From the NCBI RefSeq assembly GCF_003574295.1, contig NZ_BHGK01000001.1, positions 1,116,001-1,180,000 on the forward strand: a DNA stretch of 64,000 nt, written 5' to 3'. The notes beneath the pieces were generated by a model, which had not been told where the DNA came from, made no database searches, and worked only from the letters and a program-made list of their open reading frames with translations. The stretch comes from Mediterraneibacter butyricigenes. GTDB lineage: Bacteria > Bacillota > Clostridia > Lachnospirales > Lachnospiraceae. A program made the translations under genes and the position numbers. Positions 42,137-50,535 of this stretch are shown here, piece after piece. How positions within the stretch are numbered: the stretch's first letter is position 1; every line of letters starts with the position of its first letter.

Positions 42137-44017
42137 TTAGACTGCTGCGCTGGCTGCTATGCTGCCTTTGTGCGGTTCTTCTTTTGGTAGCTGTCCGACA
42201 GTAGAAAAAACACCTTTTTTCATATCCTCAGCCCGGATCAGGGCTTTCTTAGCGTCCATTTCCGCTTTTTTCTTCGCCTTGATTTTGTCCTCATACTGTT
42301 TCTGTGCGCCGCTGGCTTTCCGCTTCAAATAATTCTGATGAAGCCTGTCCTTGCGTTCTTCTTTTTTCCGCAGTTCTTCCTGTTCCTCCGGGGTTAAAGG
42401 AAGCGGCTGTAAGGATGGTGGGATATAGCGCCCTAAAAAATTGAAGTAGATTTCAATTTCCTGCGTGGTGTCCTGGCTGCCTTTTCGGGCGCGTTCGTGG
42501 ACAAGGATTTTCTCTACAAACTCGTTGAGCATGGTGTTTGTCAGAGTGTCAAAATTCTCATACTTATCAATTAGGGCTATAAATTTCTCTGCGGATTTCT
42601 GGCTCTGCTCATAGCCGGTAACAGCCTTTTCCAGCTCTGCAATTTCAATCTCAAGTGCATCCTGCTCTTTGGCATACTGTGCATCAAGCGCCTTATATCG
42701 TGCATCCGGCAGCTTGCCGAGGGCGTTGTCCTCATAGATTTTGCAAATCAGTTTTTCCAGTTCTCCGGCTCTCTTTTGGGCAGCAGCCAGACGCCTGCGC
42801 TTTTTCGATATATCGGCACTCTGTTGAGCAACCTGCGTCTCCTGAACAGTGTGAATAAATTCCGTCCGGTCATTTCTCGAATATTCAGCGATAGCCCGGA
42901 GCGTGTCGGAAACCAATGTCAGGACAGCACTCTCATTGATACGGTGTTGTGTAGGGCATAGTGTCCCACACGGAACTTTGGTATAATTGGAACAGGTATA
43001 TTGAGAAACCCGCTTGCCATTGTTGGTGCGGTGGACATACATCTTGCCGCCGCAATCGGCACAATAGAGCAAGCCTGTGAGGGGAGCCGCTTCGCCCCAG
43101 CCGTTTGGATAACGCCGTACATTGCTGCGGATTTTCTGCGCCAAATCAAAGGTCTGCTGGTCGATAATGGCTTCATGGGTATTCTCAAAGATCGTCCATT
43201 CGTCCTCAGAAACATAGTGGCTTTTCTTGTCCTTAAAGTGCTTGCGGGTCTTGAAATTGATGGTATGCCCTAAATACTCTCGTTTTTTCAAAATGTTCAC
43301 GATGGTAGATGATCCCCATCCATATGGGTCTTTGATCGGCTTTGAACGGTTCACACCCTCGTTGAAGCGGGCAAGGTGTACGACAGGAATTTCAATCCGG
43401 TCTGTGGATAATTTGCAGGCGATCTGGTAAGGCCCATATCCCTCCAGCGTGAGGGAGAAGATACGGCGTACCACTTCGGAAGCTTCCTCATCTACCAACC
43501 AATGCTCCCGATTTTCATCCCACAAGTAGCCGTAAATCACAGTGCCGGTCAGGTGCTTGCCACTCATGCCTTTTGACTTAAACACAGAGCGGATTTTCCG
43601 ACTGGTATCACGGGCGTAAAATTCATTCATAATGTTGCGGAACGGGGTAAAATCGTCATCGCCTTTCAGACTGTCCACACCATCGTTGATGGCAATCAGA
43701 CGAACGCCTCGCTGCCGCAAAACCTCCATAACTTGACCGACCTTCAGATAGTCGCGTCCTAACCGGCTCATGTCCTTGATGACGATTGCCTCTACACGCC
43801 CTGCCTCCACTTCCTCCATCATCGCCAAAAATCCGGGGCGGTCAAAACGGGTGCCTGAGATACCATCATCGGTAAAGTGCGTAGGGTTTGGCAGCCCATT
43901 CCGGCGGGCAAAATCCTCTAACATCCGTTTTTGGTTGGATATGGAGTTGCTCTCGCCCTGTAACTCATCGTCCCGGCTCAGGCGCTCGTACAGTGGGGTG
44001 ATTTTTTCGTTTCTCAT
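42137..44017 (-). CDS. tnpX: Large serine recombinase of element C (TnpX-like)
   Basis: A 626-residue recombinase. Catalytic Ser lies at about residue 14 in [33 protein letters not shown] near 95, a recombinase domain with GSSTIVNILKKREYLGHTI, a zinc ribbon YCADCGGKMYVHR and CSNYTKVPCG, a coiled coil, the EKILVHERA motif and a basic C-terminal tail. AGGAGG precedes the ATG. Its start lies 93 bases from the right end of the element, and it is the enzyme expected to act on the CC core sites. Confidence 0.94.
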   Translation of the reverse strand: MRNEKITPLYERLSRDDELQGESNSISNQKRMLEDFARRNGLPNPTHFTDDGISGTRFDRPGFLAMMEEVEAGRVEAIVIKDMSRLGRDYLKVGQVMEVLRQRGVRLIAINDGVDSLKGDDDFTPFRNIMNEFYARDTSRKIRSVFKSKGMSGKHLTGTVIYGYLWDENREHWLVDEEASEVVRRIFSLTLEGYGPYQIACKLSTDRIEIPVVHLARFNEGVNRSKPIKDPYGWGSSTIVNILKKREYLGHTINFKTRKHFKDKKSHYVSEDEWTIFENTHEAIIDQQTFDLAQKIRSNVRRYPNGWGEAAPLTGLLYCADCGGKMYVHRTNNGKRVSQYTCSNYTKVPCGTLCPTQHRINESAVLTLVSDTLRAIAEYSRNDRTEFIHTVQETQVAQQSADISKKRRRLAAAQKRAGELEKLICKIYEDNALGKLPDARYKALDAQYAKEQDALEIEIAELEKAVTGYEQSQKSAEKFIALIDKYENFDTLTNTMLNEFVEKILVHERARKGSQDTTQEIEIYFNFLGRYIPPSLQPLPLTPEEQEELRKKEERKDRLHQNYLKRKASGAQKQYEDKIKAKKKAEMDAKKALIRAEDMKKGVFSTVGQLPKEEPHKGSIAASAAV

Positions 44018-44040
44018 AGCTGTACCTCCTGAAACAAAAA

Positions 44041-44101
44041 TGCTCTAAGTGATTGCTTCACTAACCATGACAAAATCATGATTAAGAAGTCACTTAGAGC
44101 A
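44041..44101. other. Inverted repeat next to the right end of element C
   Basis: TGCTCTAAGTGA (44041-44052) and TCACTTAGAGCA (44090-44101) are perfect 12-bp reverse complements, 9 bases from the CC junction. Inside them is the palindrome-like CATGACAAAATCATG. The position between recombinase start and element end suggests binding sites of the recombinase or its regulator, and it also overlaps where the tnpX promoter should be. Confidence 0.7.
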
Positions 44102-44110
44102 TATATCACC

Positions 44111-45127
44111 GGCTGCCAGCTTATATTTCTTATACTGCCGCACTGCGAAGTGGTTTGGCTTTTCCGATTCCAGTGCATCAAACATCAGGTCTACAGGATT
44201 TTTGAACTCCTCGTCATCCTCCCGGACTTCCATGGCGTTGATGAACTCGATGAGGGTGGAGAAGTTTTGCTCCTCCACCGGAGCCTCATAATGGATATAT
44301 CCGATAAGGGCACAGTACAGAAGCGTTTCTGCCTTGACCCAGAAATCGTCTCCGGCCTTGCCTTCGCCTTTGGTATTAGCGATCAGCGTTGTCACCAGCT
44401 TCAAAATATCCTTTTCCGAGTGGATGTATGCAAAGGGGTTATAGTGCATGGACTTCTTGAAGTTGATGGTATTTAGGACCTTGATTCGGTACGGCTCATA
44501 AATGACCTTGCCGTGCTTATCCTTCATGGGCTTTCCGTCCTTCCCCAGCTTGGGCGCACCCCTTTGGAGCATTTTTCCGCACTCCACCAGAATTGTTCCC
44601 TTCGGGTCCGTCACAACATAGGAGCTGTGCATCTGCATCAGGTTGGGTTTCAGCCAGAATCGGGTCTTACCGGAACCGGAGCCACCGATCACCAGCACAT
44701 TTTTGTTTCTGGCGGTCTTTGGGTTCTTGGGGCGGCTGTTCATTGTCAGGCTCTCCGTTTTCGTCAGAATCACGTTGTTCTGAAATACAGGATCAACGTA
44801 AGGTGCAATATCCTCACGAGTTCCCCAGCGGGCCGAACCATATTCCAAACCATGTCGATATTTCTTGGCGTTCTTGCTTTTAAGATACACCGCCAGCCTC
44901 AGACCAACACCGCAGCACAGCCCTACCAACAAGTCCAATGGATGCAGGCTTGGCCAGAAACTTTGCAACGCCCCAGGCAGAACCGCAACCATCGAAAGAA
45001 ACTTTTCTGAAGCATCCGCCCCTTGTGCCATTCGCCATGCCTCTCCAAAATTGGTAGCAAACAGCCCCAACAGGATATACGGCATATTCAGCAAAATGAG
45101 CTTTTTGATGTCCAATGTCTTTTTCAT
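44111..45127 (-). pseudogene. virD4: virD4 coupling protein, N-terminal part, cut off by element C
   Basis: About 339 residues of a VirD4/TraG coupling protein. Two N-terminal transmembrane helices, GLEYGSARWGTREDIAPYVD, Walker A VIGGSGSGKTRFWLKP (near residue 148), and VTDPKGTILVECGKML are present. The frame then breaks at KYKLAAG, where it enters element C and stops after five more codons (D-I-C-S-K). The Walker B half is at 28939-29751. Without excision the coupling ATPase cannot be made. Confidence 0.94.
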
Positions 45128-45624
45128 CGTTCCAGCTCCTTTCGCTTGGTGCGATCCACCACAGCATTTTTAACCATCTCTTTGAACTGGTTAAGTTTTG
45201 CCAGTACGGACGGGCGCTCTGTTTTCGTTGCCTTTTTGACCTTTTTGTTGGTGTACTCTGTAAAAGCTGCTGTCAGAGCATCTGCATCACGGCCTTTGAA
45301 AAAAATCAGGTACTTTGGCGGAGAACTGCTGCGGTCCTTTTTCACCGCATAATCCACACCATATTTCCGGGCGATTTTCTCAAACTCCTTGATAGAGGGG
45401 TCTGTGATCTCAATGTTGGATATTCCCTGATTCTGCCCGACAAGCTGCTTCACAGTCTGTTTTCCATGCGGAACAACCGGCGCATCACGGCTTCTCTGTT
45501 TTTCCAGCTTCTTTTCCTTTCGATGTGCCATATACTTGCTTATGGCAGCCTTAAACATTCTGCCGGTAAACTTTGTTCCACTGACAACCAGCGTCAAAGT
45601 TCTGTTTTCCACTTCTTCCTGCAT
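45124..45624 (-). CDS. pcfB: PcfB family protein
   Basis: A 166-residue protein beginning MQEEVENRTLTLVVSGTKFT, with the family segments GRMFKAAISKYMAHRK and FEKIARKYGVDYAVKKDRS. PcfB-type proteins are encoded directly before virD4 in Gram-positive conjugation systems (pCF10 PcfB-PcfC order) and assist substrate docking. The stop overlaps the virD4 start. AAAGGAGG precedes the ATG. Confidence 0.85.
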   Translation of the reverse strand: MQEEVENRTLTLVVSGTKFTGRMFKAAISKYMAHRKEKKLEKQRSRDAPVVPHGKQTVKQLVGQNQGISNIEITDPSIKEFEKIARKYGVDYAVKKDRSSSPPKYLIFFKGRDADALTAAFTEYTNKKVKKATKTERPSVLAKLNQFKEMVKNAVVDRTKRKELER

Positions 45625-45722
45625 TTTCTCGCCTCCTTTCCACGAAGTTTGCAGGGAATCTCTTTTTTTGCTAAGGCGGAACCACCAGCCGCCGCAGAAG
45701 ATAACGCTTCATACCGCCCTCC

Positions 45723-46037
45723 TTAGCGTAACTGGTCAGAACGGTCATAGTGCAGATTGCCCTGACGTACCTTTGCGTGGCTCAAAATCTTAATCTGCCC
45801 CTTTTCCTGACTATCCAGCGCTTTTTCATAACCGGTATCCGACAGGAACAGGCGGGTTCGTTCGCCTTTCCAGCCAACAGGGGAATCGTTCGTCAGCACA
45901 TCAAAAATAATCATGTGCCGGGTGTCCTCCGCAAAACGCTGGAGATCCATATATCCATGACCGTGATAATTCTGCGCTCCTGCCTTTGCCCGCATTTCTT
46001 CCATCAGCTGCCCTATGGTCTTTCCCTCAGACATCAT
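45723..46037 (-). CDS. DUF5720-like small ICE protein (copy 1)
   Basis: A 104-residue protein. Its C-terminal half (RLFLSDTGYEKALDSQEKGQ then IKILSHAKVRQGNL) is clearly related to the 47228-47503 protein (RLFLTEDGYQAALQSQQH, IKIKRYARVIEGHI). The function is unknown; both are typical accessory genes of Tn1549-like elements. AAAGGAG precedes two adjacent ATG codons; the first is used here. Confidence 0.72.
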   Translation of the reverse strand: MMSEGKTIGQLMEEMRAKAGAQNYHGHGYMDLQRFAEDTRHMIIFDVLTNDSPVGWKGERTRLFLSDTGYEKALDSQEKGQIKILSHAKVRQGNLHYDRSDQLR

Positions 46038-46084
46038 GCTTGCTCCTTTCTCCCGGCAGTTCCGGGCAATAAAAAAGCGACCAT

Positions 46085-46945
46085 TTACCAGCCGCCATAC
46101 AGATCGTGATTTACTTGTGAGGTGTAATGATTGCTTATCGTGGTCGGTGCATTGAACAGAACGGTCAGAAGATACTGCTTCATGTTGCGAATTTCCGTGG
46201 TGTTCTTCTGTAAACAGTCCATGACAAACTCAATGTGCGAGTTATCCAGCTTCAAGAACCTGGAACGAACGATTTCATGCGGAAAATCGCTTCCTGCAAT
46301 ACGGGTGGTCTTTCGCTTTGCACAGACCGTTTCCACGATTAGCTCCACAATCTCATCCAAATCCTCCCGATAAGTTTCATACTGCTGACACAGGTATTCA
46401 TACCCGATATTCTCCTGAATCAGTTCCCGATAACTCTCTATCTCTGTGAGTGACATCGCATCCCTTCCTTTCCGTTCCGGCAGACAATCTGCCGCGCAAT
46501 CCCGGAAGGGAATGGAATCGGTACTTGATCCATAAATATTTTGTTTTTGAGTATTTGATTTCTCTATATTTAATTCTGCGGGCTTTTCCGTATCCGGTTT
46601 ATCCATATACGGGTTTTCCGTATCTGGTGAATCCGTATCCGGTTTTCTAAGCTGTGGCTGCTCGTATATGACATACTCTGTATCGCTGATGCGTCCCTGC
46701 TGGTCACGCAGCTTGTGCCGCACAATGTAACCGGCAGCCTCCAATTCCCGCAACGCAGCGCCTATGGCATCCACGCCCTCCTTACAGATCTTTGCAAGCC
46801 CACGGGTGGTGTAATTCCAGTCCTCTGGCAAAGATAACATCATGGAAAGCAGTCCCTTGGCTTTTAACGACAGGTTTGCATTTCGTAAATGATGATTGCT
46901 CATCACGGTATAATCACGGGTCCGTTCAATGCGAAAAACGGCCAT
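46085..46945 (-). CDS. Replication initiator-like protein with HTH and DUF6017-type C-terminus
   Basis: A 286-residue protein. The N-terminus (MAVFRIERTRDYTVMSNHHL, then LSLKAKGLLSMMLSLPEDWN) is the winged-helix domain of RepA/phage replication proteins. A linker made of repeated (K/S)PDTE(N/K)P units lies near residues 101-125. The C-terminal domain from about 165 matches DUF6017. The start at 46945 follows GGAAGGAG. It probably initiates autonomous replication or regulates the ICE. Confidence 0.8.
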   Translation of the reverse strand: MAVFRIERTRDYTVMSNHHLRNANLSLKAKGLLSMMLSLPEDWNYTTRGLAKICKEGVDAIGAALRELEAAGYIVRHKLRDQQGRISDTEYVIYEQPQLRKPDTDSPDTENPYMDKPDTEKPAELNIEKSNTQKQNIYGSSTDSIPFRDCAADCLPERKGRDAMSLTEIESYRELIQENIGYEYLCQQYETYREDLDEIVELIVETVCAKRKTTRIAGSDFPHEIVRSRFLKLDNSHIEFVMDCLQKNTTEIRNMKQYLLTVLFNAPTTISNHYTSQVNHDLYGGW

Positions 46946-46980
46946 CGACCTCACTCCTTCCGAATTTTGGGTACAAAAAA

Positions 46981-47011
46981 ACCGCAATCCTCATTCCAAA
47001 GAATTGCGGTG
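46981..47011 (-). terminator. Terminator upstream of the initiator gene
   Basis: On the minus strand CACCGCAATT and AATTGCGGT-type arms (CACCGCAATTC...GATTGCGGT) are followed by seven T residues. It lies immediately after the stop of the 47013-47198 gene and ends the parA-parB-side transcript. Confidence 0.8.
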
Positions 47012-47012
47012 T

Positions 47013-47198
47013 TCAACACTTTTCAAATTTTCTTGCATAGAACCAAAACAGCGGCTTTCGAGGACGCGCCTCTGTAAATGGCTCCTCCTGGGCGAAAGGA
47101 AGTGTTTGCATCACTCGGTCAATATCCGTTGATTCCATGTCATGCTGAGATTTGCAATCTTCCCGGATTGCTTCTTGAATTTCCTTTACCGTACACAT
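47013..47198 (-). CDS. Small unrecognised ICE protein
   Basis: A 61-residue protein (MCTVKEIQEAIREDCKSQHD onward, ending FWFYARKFEKC). The ATG at 47198 has AAAGGAA upstream and a clean terminator follows the stop, which supports it as a real gene. No family is recognised. Confidence 0.55.
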   Translation of the reverse strand: MCTVKEIQEAIREDCKSQHDMESTDIDRVMQTLPFAQEEPFTEARPRKPLFWFYARKFEKC

Positions 47199-47227
47199 AG
47201 TCATTCCTTTCCTTTCGTTGTATGGGT

Positions 47228-47503
47228 TTATGAGCGGCGGCGTTTCCCCGGTTTGAAATCGAGGATATGTCCCTCAATCACACGAGCGTAACGCTTGATC
47301 TTGATCTCCCGGTGCTGCTGGCTTTGCAGGGCGGCCTGATACCCGTCCTCAGTCAAAAACAGCCGCATTTCCTCTCCGGGGCTGCCGTAAGCTGTGCTGG
47401 GACGCAGGACGGAAAACTCAATCATCCAGCGGGTGTTATCCCAAAACCTCTCTACGGCGAGAATGTTGTGTCCTTTCAGCTCGCGGGCTGAAATATCTTT
47501 CAT
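47228..47503 (-). CDS. DUF5720-like small ICE protein (copy 2)
   Basis: A 91-residue basic-ended protein (MKDISARELKGHNILAVERF onward). The WMIEFSVLRP...RLFLTEDGYQAAL block is shared with the 45723-46037 protein. AAAGGAG precedes the ATG. It lies 12 bases after parB on the same strand and is likely cotranscribed. Confidence 0.72.
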   Translation of the reverse strand: MKDISARELKGHNILAVERFWDNTRWMIEFSVLRPSTAYGSPGEEMRLFLTEDGYQAALQSQQHREIKIKRYARVIEGHILDFKPGKRRRS

Positions 47504-47515
47504 AGGCGGCTCCTT

Positions 47516-48445
47516 TCATCGCTCCTGGTCTCTCTGACGTTTACGCTGCCATTGTTCCAATAGCTTGATAATGGTCTCCTGCATCCGCTGGGGCGTATAG
47601 CTTTTAGGAAAATACTTCCGCAAGGTATCAGAGGTAAATGTCACTCGGTCCAGATCGCTTTTCTTTTCCTCACCCATGATGACACGCATCATATCGAGGG
47701 TCAGATGCCCCTCCTGACTGTATTTTTTAAGCCGCTGGGCTTGAGAAAGAGAAGGGGTAGCCTGTTCGCTGTCCATCGCGTCCAACAGGTCTACCTGTTC
47801 CTCCTTTTTGAGAAAGGACAGCTCATAAGCAGGATTTAAGGCAATTTTCTTTTCATCCACCATGTCCATCAATTCAGGAATCAGCTCTGTCAGACGGATA
47901 TAGCGCTGAATTTGATTTCGACTTTGCCCCACCTGTTCAGCAAGCAACTGGTCTGATCGCTTTTGTGTCCCAACTTGGGACACATTTTCTTTACTCGGTC
48001 TGCCAGCCTGTCTTTTCATGGCATCCAGTTTCATCTTGTAAGCAAAGGCTCTTTCACTTGGGAGGAGACTTTCGCGTTGCAGATTGCTGTCAACCATAAT
48101 GATCGTGGCGGCATCATCATCTAAATCCCGAACAATGACCGGCATGGTCTCCTTTTCTGCCAGCTCACTGGCTCTGTGCCGCCTGTGTCCGGCCACCAGT
48201 TCATAACCACCCTCCGGGTCAGGGCGGGCAATCGCAGGAACCAGCACACCATACTGTTTGATACTGTCTGCGGTTTCCATCATTGCTTCGTCATCCTTGA
48301 CTTTGAATGGGTGGTTCTTAAAGGGATGCAGTTCAGACAGCGGAATCTCCTGAATCTTTTCCAGCTTTGCATCCTGACGGCCTTCTTCGGTGGAGAACAG
48401 ATCATCTACCGAGGCCAGCTCTATTTTTTTCGCGCTGCTTTTCAA
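47516..48445 (-). CDS. parB: ParB/Spo0J-like partition protein
   Basis: A 309-residue protein. The N-terminal ParB nuclease-fold domain reads SELHPFKNHPFKV, GVLVPAIARPDPEGGYELVA then GHRRHRASELA, and ends in NLQRE. It is followed by the HTH QLLAEQVGQSRNQIQRYIRL. The start lies 44 bases inside the end of parA. The pair should stabilise the circular form of the ICE or organise its DNA; candidate binding repeats are at 49483-49557. Confidence 0.9.
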   Translation of the reverse strand: MKSSAKKIELASVDDLFSTEEGRQDAKLEKIQEIPLSELHPFKNHPFKVKDDEAMMETADSIKQYGVLVPAIARPDPEGGYELVAGHRRHRASELAEKETMPVIVRDLDDDAATIIMVDSNLQRESLLPSERAFAYKMKLDAMKRQAGRPSKENVSQVGTQKRSDQLLAEQVGQSRNQIQRYIRLTELIPELMDMVDEKKIALNPAYELSFLKKEEQVDLLDAMDSEQATPSLSQAQRLKKYSQEGHLTLDMMRVIMGEEKKSDLDRVTFTSDTLRKYFPKSYTPQRMQETIIKLLEQWQRKRQRDQER

Positions 48446-49223
48446 GTTTCAACACCTCCTTCGTCAGATTTCGATACCCCTCTGCCACCTTGCCGCCAGG
48501 GTCATGGGCGAAAATACTTTTTCCCTCTGCGCTGATTTCCTTTGCACGGACAGAATGGGGGATCTCTGTGCCGAATACTTTGATCTTGCTGCCATAGGTC
48601 TCCCGCAGGAGCGCGGAAATCTCTTTGGCAAAGTTGGTTCGGCTGTCCACCATCGTCAGCAGGATACCGTCAATCTGGAGCTTGGGATTGATTTGCCTCT
48701 TTACCTTGTTTACCGTGGAGAGCAGCTGTTCCAGCCCTTTAGCGGGCAGATACTCTGCCTGAACGGGAATGATGATCCTATTCGCAGCCGCCAGCGCATT
48801 GACCGTAAGCATCCCCAACGAAGGCTGACAGTCAATCAGGATATGGGAATATTGTCCCTTCAGTGTGTCCAGGTATTGCCGTAAAATCGTTTCACGGCTC
48901 ATGGCGTTTACCAGAGAAACCTCCATACCGGAAAGCTGAATATCCGCAGGCATCAGGTCAACGCCTTCTGCATGATGCAGAATACCTTCTCCGGGGCGTA
49001 TAGGCTGATCCATCAGAATTTTGCCCATTGCATCCGACAGTGTAAATGGCAGCTTGTCTGGTTGCGGATTTCCCAAGCTGATTGTCAGGCTTCCTTGCGG
49101 GTCCCCGTCGATCAGAAGCACTTTCTTTCCGGCCTGTGCCAGACCTATTCCCAAGTTCGCACAGGTTGTTGTTTTGCCAACGCCGCCTTTCTGGTTGGCA
49201 ATGGCGATGATTTGTGTGTTCAT
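48402..49223 (-). CDS. parA: ParA/Soj-type partition ATPase
   Basis: A 273-residue Walker-type ATPase: deviant Walker A NQKGGVGKTTTCANLG at residues 10-25, LLIDGDPQGSLTISLG, and YSHILIDCQPSLGMLTVNAL. It is the first gene from the rpsI-side end of the ICE. GAGGTG precedes the ATG. Two terminator-like hairpins lie within 140 bases upstream, so its expression may be attenuated. Confidence 0.93.
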   Translation of the reverse strand: MNTQIIAIANQKGGVGKTTTCANLGIGLAQAGKKVLLIDGDPQGSLTISLGNPQPDKLPFTLSDAMGKILMDQPIRPGEGILHHAEGVDLMPADIQLSGMEVSLVNAMSRETILRQYLDTLKGQYSHILIDCQPSLGMLTVNALAAANRIIIPVQAEYLPAKGLEQLLSTVNKVKRQINPKLQIDGILLTMVDSRTNFAKEISALLRETYGSKIKVFGTEIPHSVRAKEISAEGKSIFAHDPGGKVAEGYRNLTKEVLKLEKQREKNRAGLGR

Positions 49224-49272
49224 GACTTCACCTCATTTCTGATTGTTGCTGTTGTTTCTGGAAATAGAAAAA

Positions 49273-49362
49273 GCCGCCACTTCAAAATCATAAAGTGACG
49301 GCCTTTTCTAATGCCGGAATCTCTGAAACAAAAAAAGCACCCAGTTATTTGTTACTGAGTGC
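49273..49362 (-). terminator. Tandem terminators upstream of parA
   Basis: On the minus strand the first stem GCACTCAGT/ACTGGGTGC (49354-49362 with 49337-49345) is followed by seven T residues. The second, GCCGTCACTT/AAGTGGCGGC (49293-49302 with 49273-49282), is followed by TTTTTC. They could insulate the ICE from the chromosome or attenuate parA. Confidence 0.8.
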
Positions 49363-49482
49363 CTGCATTAGAATCGTATTTAATTGTTCAGATTTGGTCA
49401 GATTATGCCAAACCCTCCAGCGAAAAATCCGGTGTCTGAGAGTGCCAAATCACCCTCAAAAATACCCCCGAAATTGCTCTCT

Positions 49483-49557
49483 GGTTGTCCTATTTTTTAA
49501 CCACTAAGGCCGTTTTTTGACCCCATTTTTGCCGGTTGTCCTATATTTAACCACTAA
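49483..49557. repeat. Direct repeats near the ICE end
   Basis: GGTTGTCCTAT-TTTTTAACCACTAA (49483-49507) and GGTTGTCCTATATTTAACCACTAA (49534-49557) differ only in the central A/T run and are offset by 51 bases. Each also has inverted GGTT...AACC ends. Repeats like this near an ICE end and upstream of parA-parB could be arm-type integrase sites or parS-like sites. Confidence 0.65.
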
Positions 49558-49599
49558 AAATTGGGTGAAAACGGCTCTCGTTTGGTCAAATCAAGTCAA

Positions 49600-49678
49600 A
49601 CTATATCAGCCCGTTTAGGTATAAGAAAACCCCGGAAAACCTTGATTTTCCGGGGTTTTTGAACCATTTTGATATAGT
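49600..49678. terminator. Bidirectional terminator flanked by inverted nonamers at the ICE-rpsI border
   Basis: AAAACCCCGGAAAA (49626-49639) and TTTTCCGGGGTTTTT (49646-49660) form a perfect terminator usable on both strands; it ends the rplM-rpsI transcript. Around it lie ACTATATCA (49600-49608) and TGATATAGT (49670-49678), inverted with respect to each other. The ICE attachment core probably lies within or next to this stretch, but its exact limits need the other junction. Confidence 0.7.
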
Positions 49679-49690
49679 CTGAGCAGTCGA

Positions 49691-50083
49691 TTATCGCTTG
49701 CTGAACTGCGGAGCGCGACGAGCTGCTTTGAGACCGTATTTCTTACGTTCTTTCATTCTCGGATCACGAGTCAGGTATCCAGCTTTCTTCAGGATCGGTC
49801 TGTACTCAGCGTCTGCCTGCAGAAGTGCTCTTGCGATACCATGACGGATTGCTCCAGCCTGTCCTGTGTATCCGCCACCCTTTACGTTAACGATCACATC
49901 GAACTTTCCAAGGGTTTCTGTTGCAACCAACGGCTGACGAACAACAACCTTCAGAGTTTCCAGTCCAAGATACTCATCGATGTCTCTCTTATTGATTGTG
50001 ATTTTGCCTGTTCCAGGTACAAGATATACTCTTGCAACTGATTTTTTTCTTCTTCCTGTTCCGTAATATTTTACACTAGCCAC
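49691..50083 (-). CDS. rpsI: 30S ribosomal protein S9
   Basis: A 130-residue protein with the full S9 pattern: [20 protein letters not shown] at the start and a basic C-terminus, [20 protein letters not shown], that contacts P-site tRNA. It follows rplM by 23 bases, the conserved bacterial order. The gene is complete. The ICE begins within about 100 bases of its stop, and the 3' end of rpsI is a known integration site for tyrosine-integrase ICEs in Firmicutes. Confidence 0.98.
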   Translation of the reverse strand: MASVKYYGTGRRKKSVARVYLVPGTGKITINKRDIDEYLGLETLKVVVRQPLVATETLGKFDVIVNVKGGGYTGQAGAIRHGIARALLQADAEYRPILKKAGYLTRDPRMKERKKYGLKAARRAPQFSKR

Positions 50084-50106
50084 TGTAATATCCTCCTCTC
50101 AACCTA

Positions 50107-50535
50107 TTAAAATGTCAGTACTTCCGGTTTCTGAGCCTGATGTGCATGCTCTGCTCCGGCATATACATGAAGTTTCTTGATCATAGATCTTCCTAAAGGT
50201 CCCTTCGGAAGCATACCTTTTACAGCAAGCTCGATAACCTTCTCCGGCTTCTTAGCCATCATCTCTGCCAGAGTTGTCTCTTTCATTCCTCCAACATAAT
50301 CAGAGTGGTTATAGTATACTTTCTGAGCTAATTTCTTACCAGTAACTTTTACTTTCTCAGCGTTTACTACTACTACGTAATCACCTGTGTCAACGTGAGG
50401 TGTGAACTCCGGTTTGTTCTTTCCTCTTAATACTTTAGCGATCTCTGCTGCAAGACGTCCAAGTGTCTGTCCTTCTGCATCAACTACATACCATTTTCTT
50501 TCAATCTTATCCGGATTAGCCATATAAGTTTTCAT
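50107..50535 (-). CDS. rplM: 50S ribosomal protein L13
   Basis: A 142-residue protein ([60 protein letters not shown]), full length for L13. AGGAGG lies before the ATG at 50535, which is preferred to an upstream in-frame start. It is the first gene of the rplM-rpsI operon. Confidence 0.98.
   Translation of the reverse strand: MKTYMANPDKIERKWYVVDAEGQTLGRLAAEIAKVLRGKNKPEFTPHVDTGDYVVVVNAEKVKVTGKKLAQKVYYNHSDYVGGMKETTLAEMMAKKPEKVIELAVKGMLPKGPLGRSMIKKLHVYAGAEHAHQAQKPEVLTF

Larger units (their letters stand above)
29752..44110. mobile_element. Element C: Tn4451-like mobilizable element inserted in virD4
   Basis: The 14.36-kb segment is bounded by the dinucleotide CC at 29750-29751 and at 44109-44110. 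Removing it with one CC joins GCGGTTTTG-CC-GGCTGCCAGC. On the minus strand this reads K-L-A-A-G-K-T-A-K in perfect frame and restores a normal VirD4. Gene order (tnpX and tnpV at the right end, tnpW near the left end, relaxase and replication genes between) is that of Tn4451-type mobilizable transposons. A terminator at the left end isolates it from the virD4 remnant. Confidence 0.92.

Noticed and set aside
49295-49507. 70-residue plus-strand ORF at the ICE end
   Set aside because: It crosses two terminator hairpins and a direct repeat and lacks a ribosome site.
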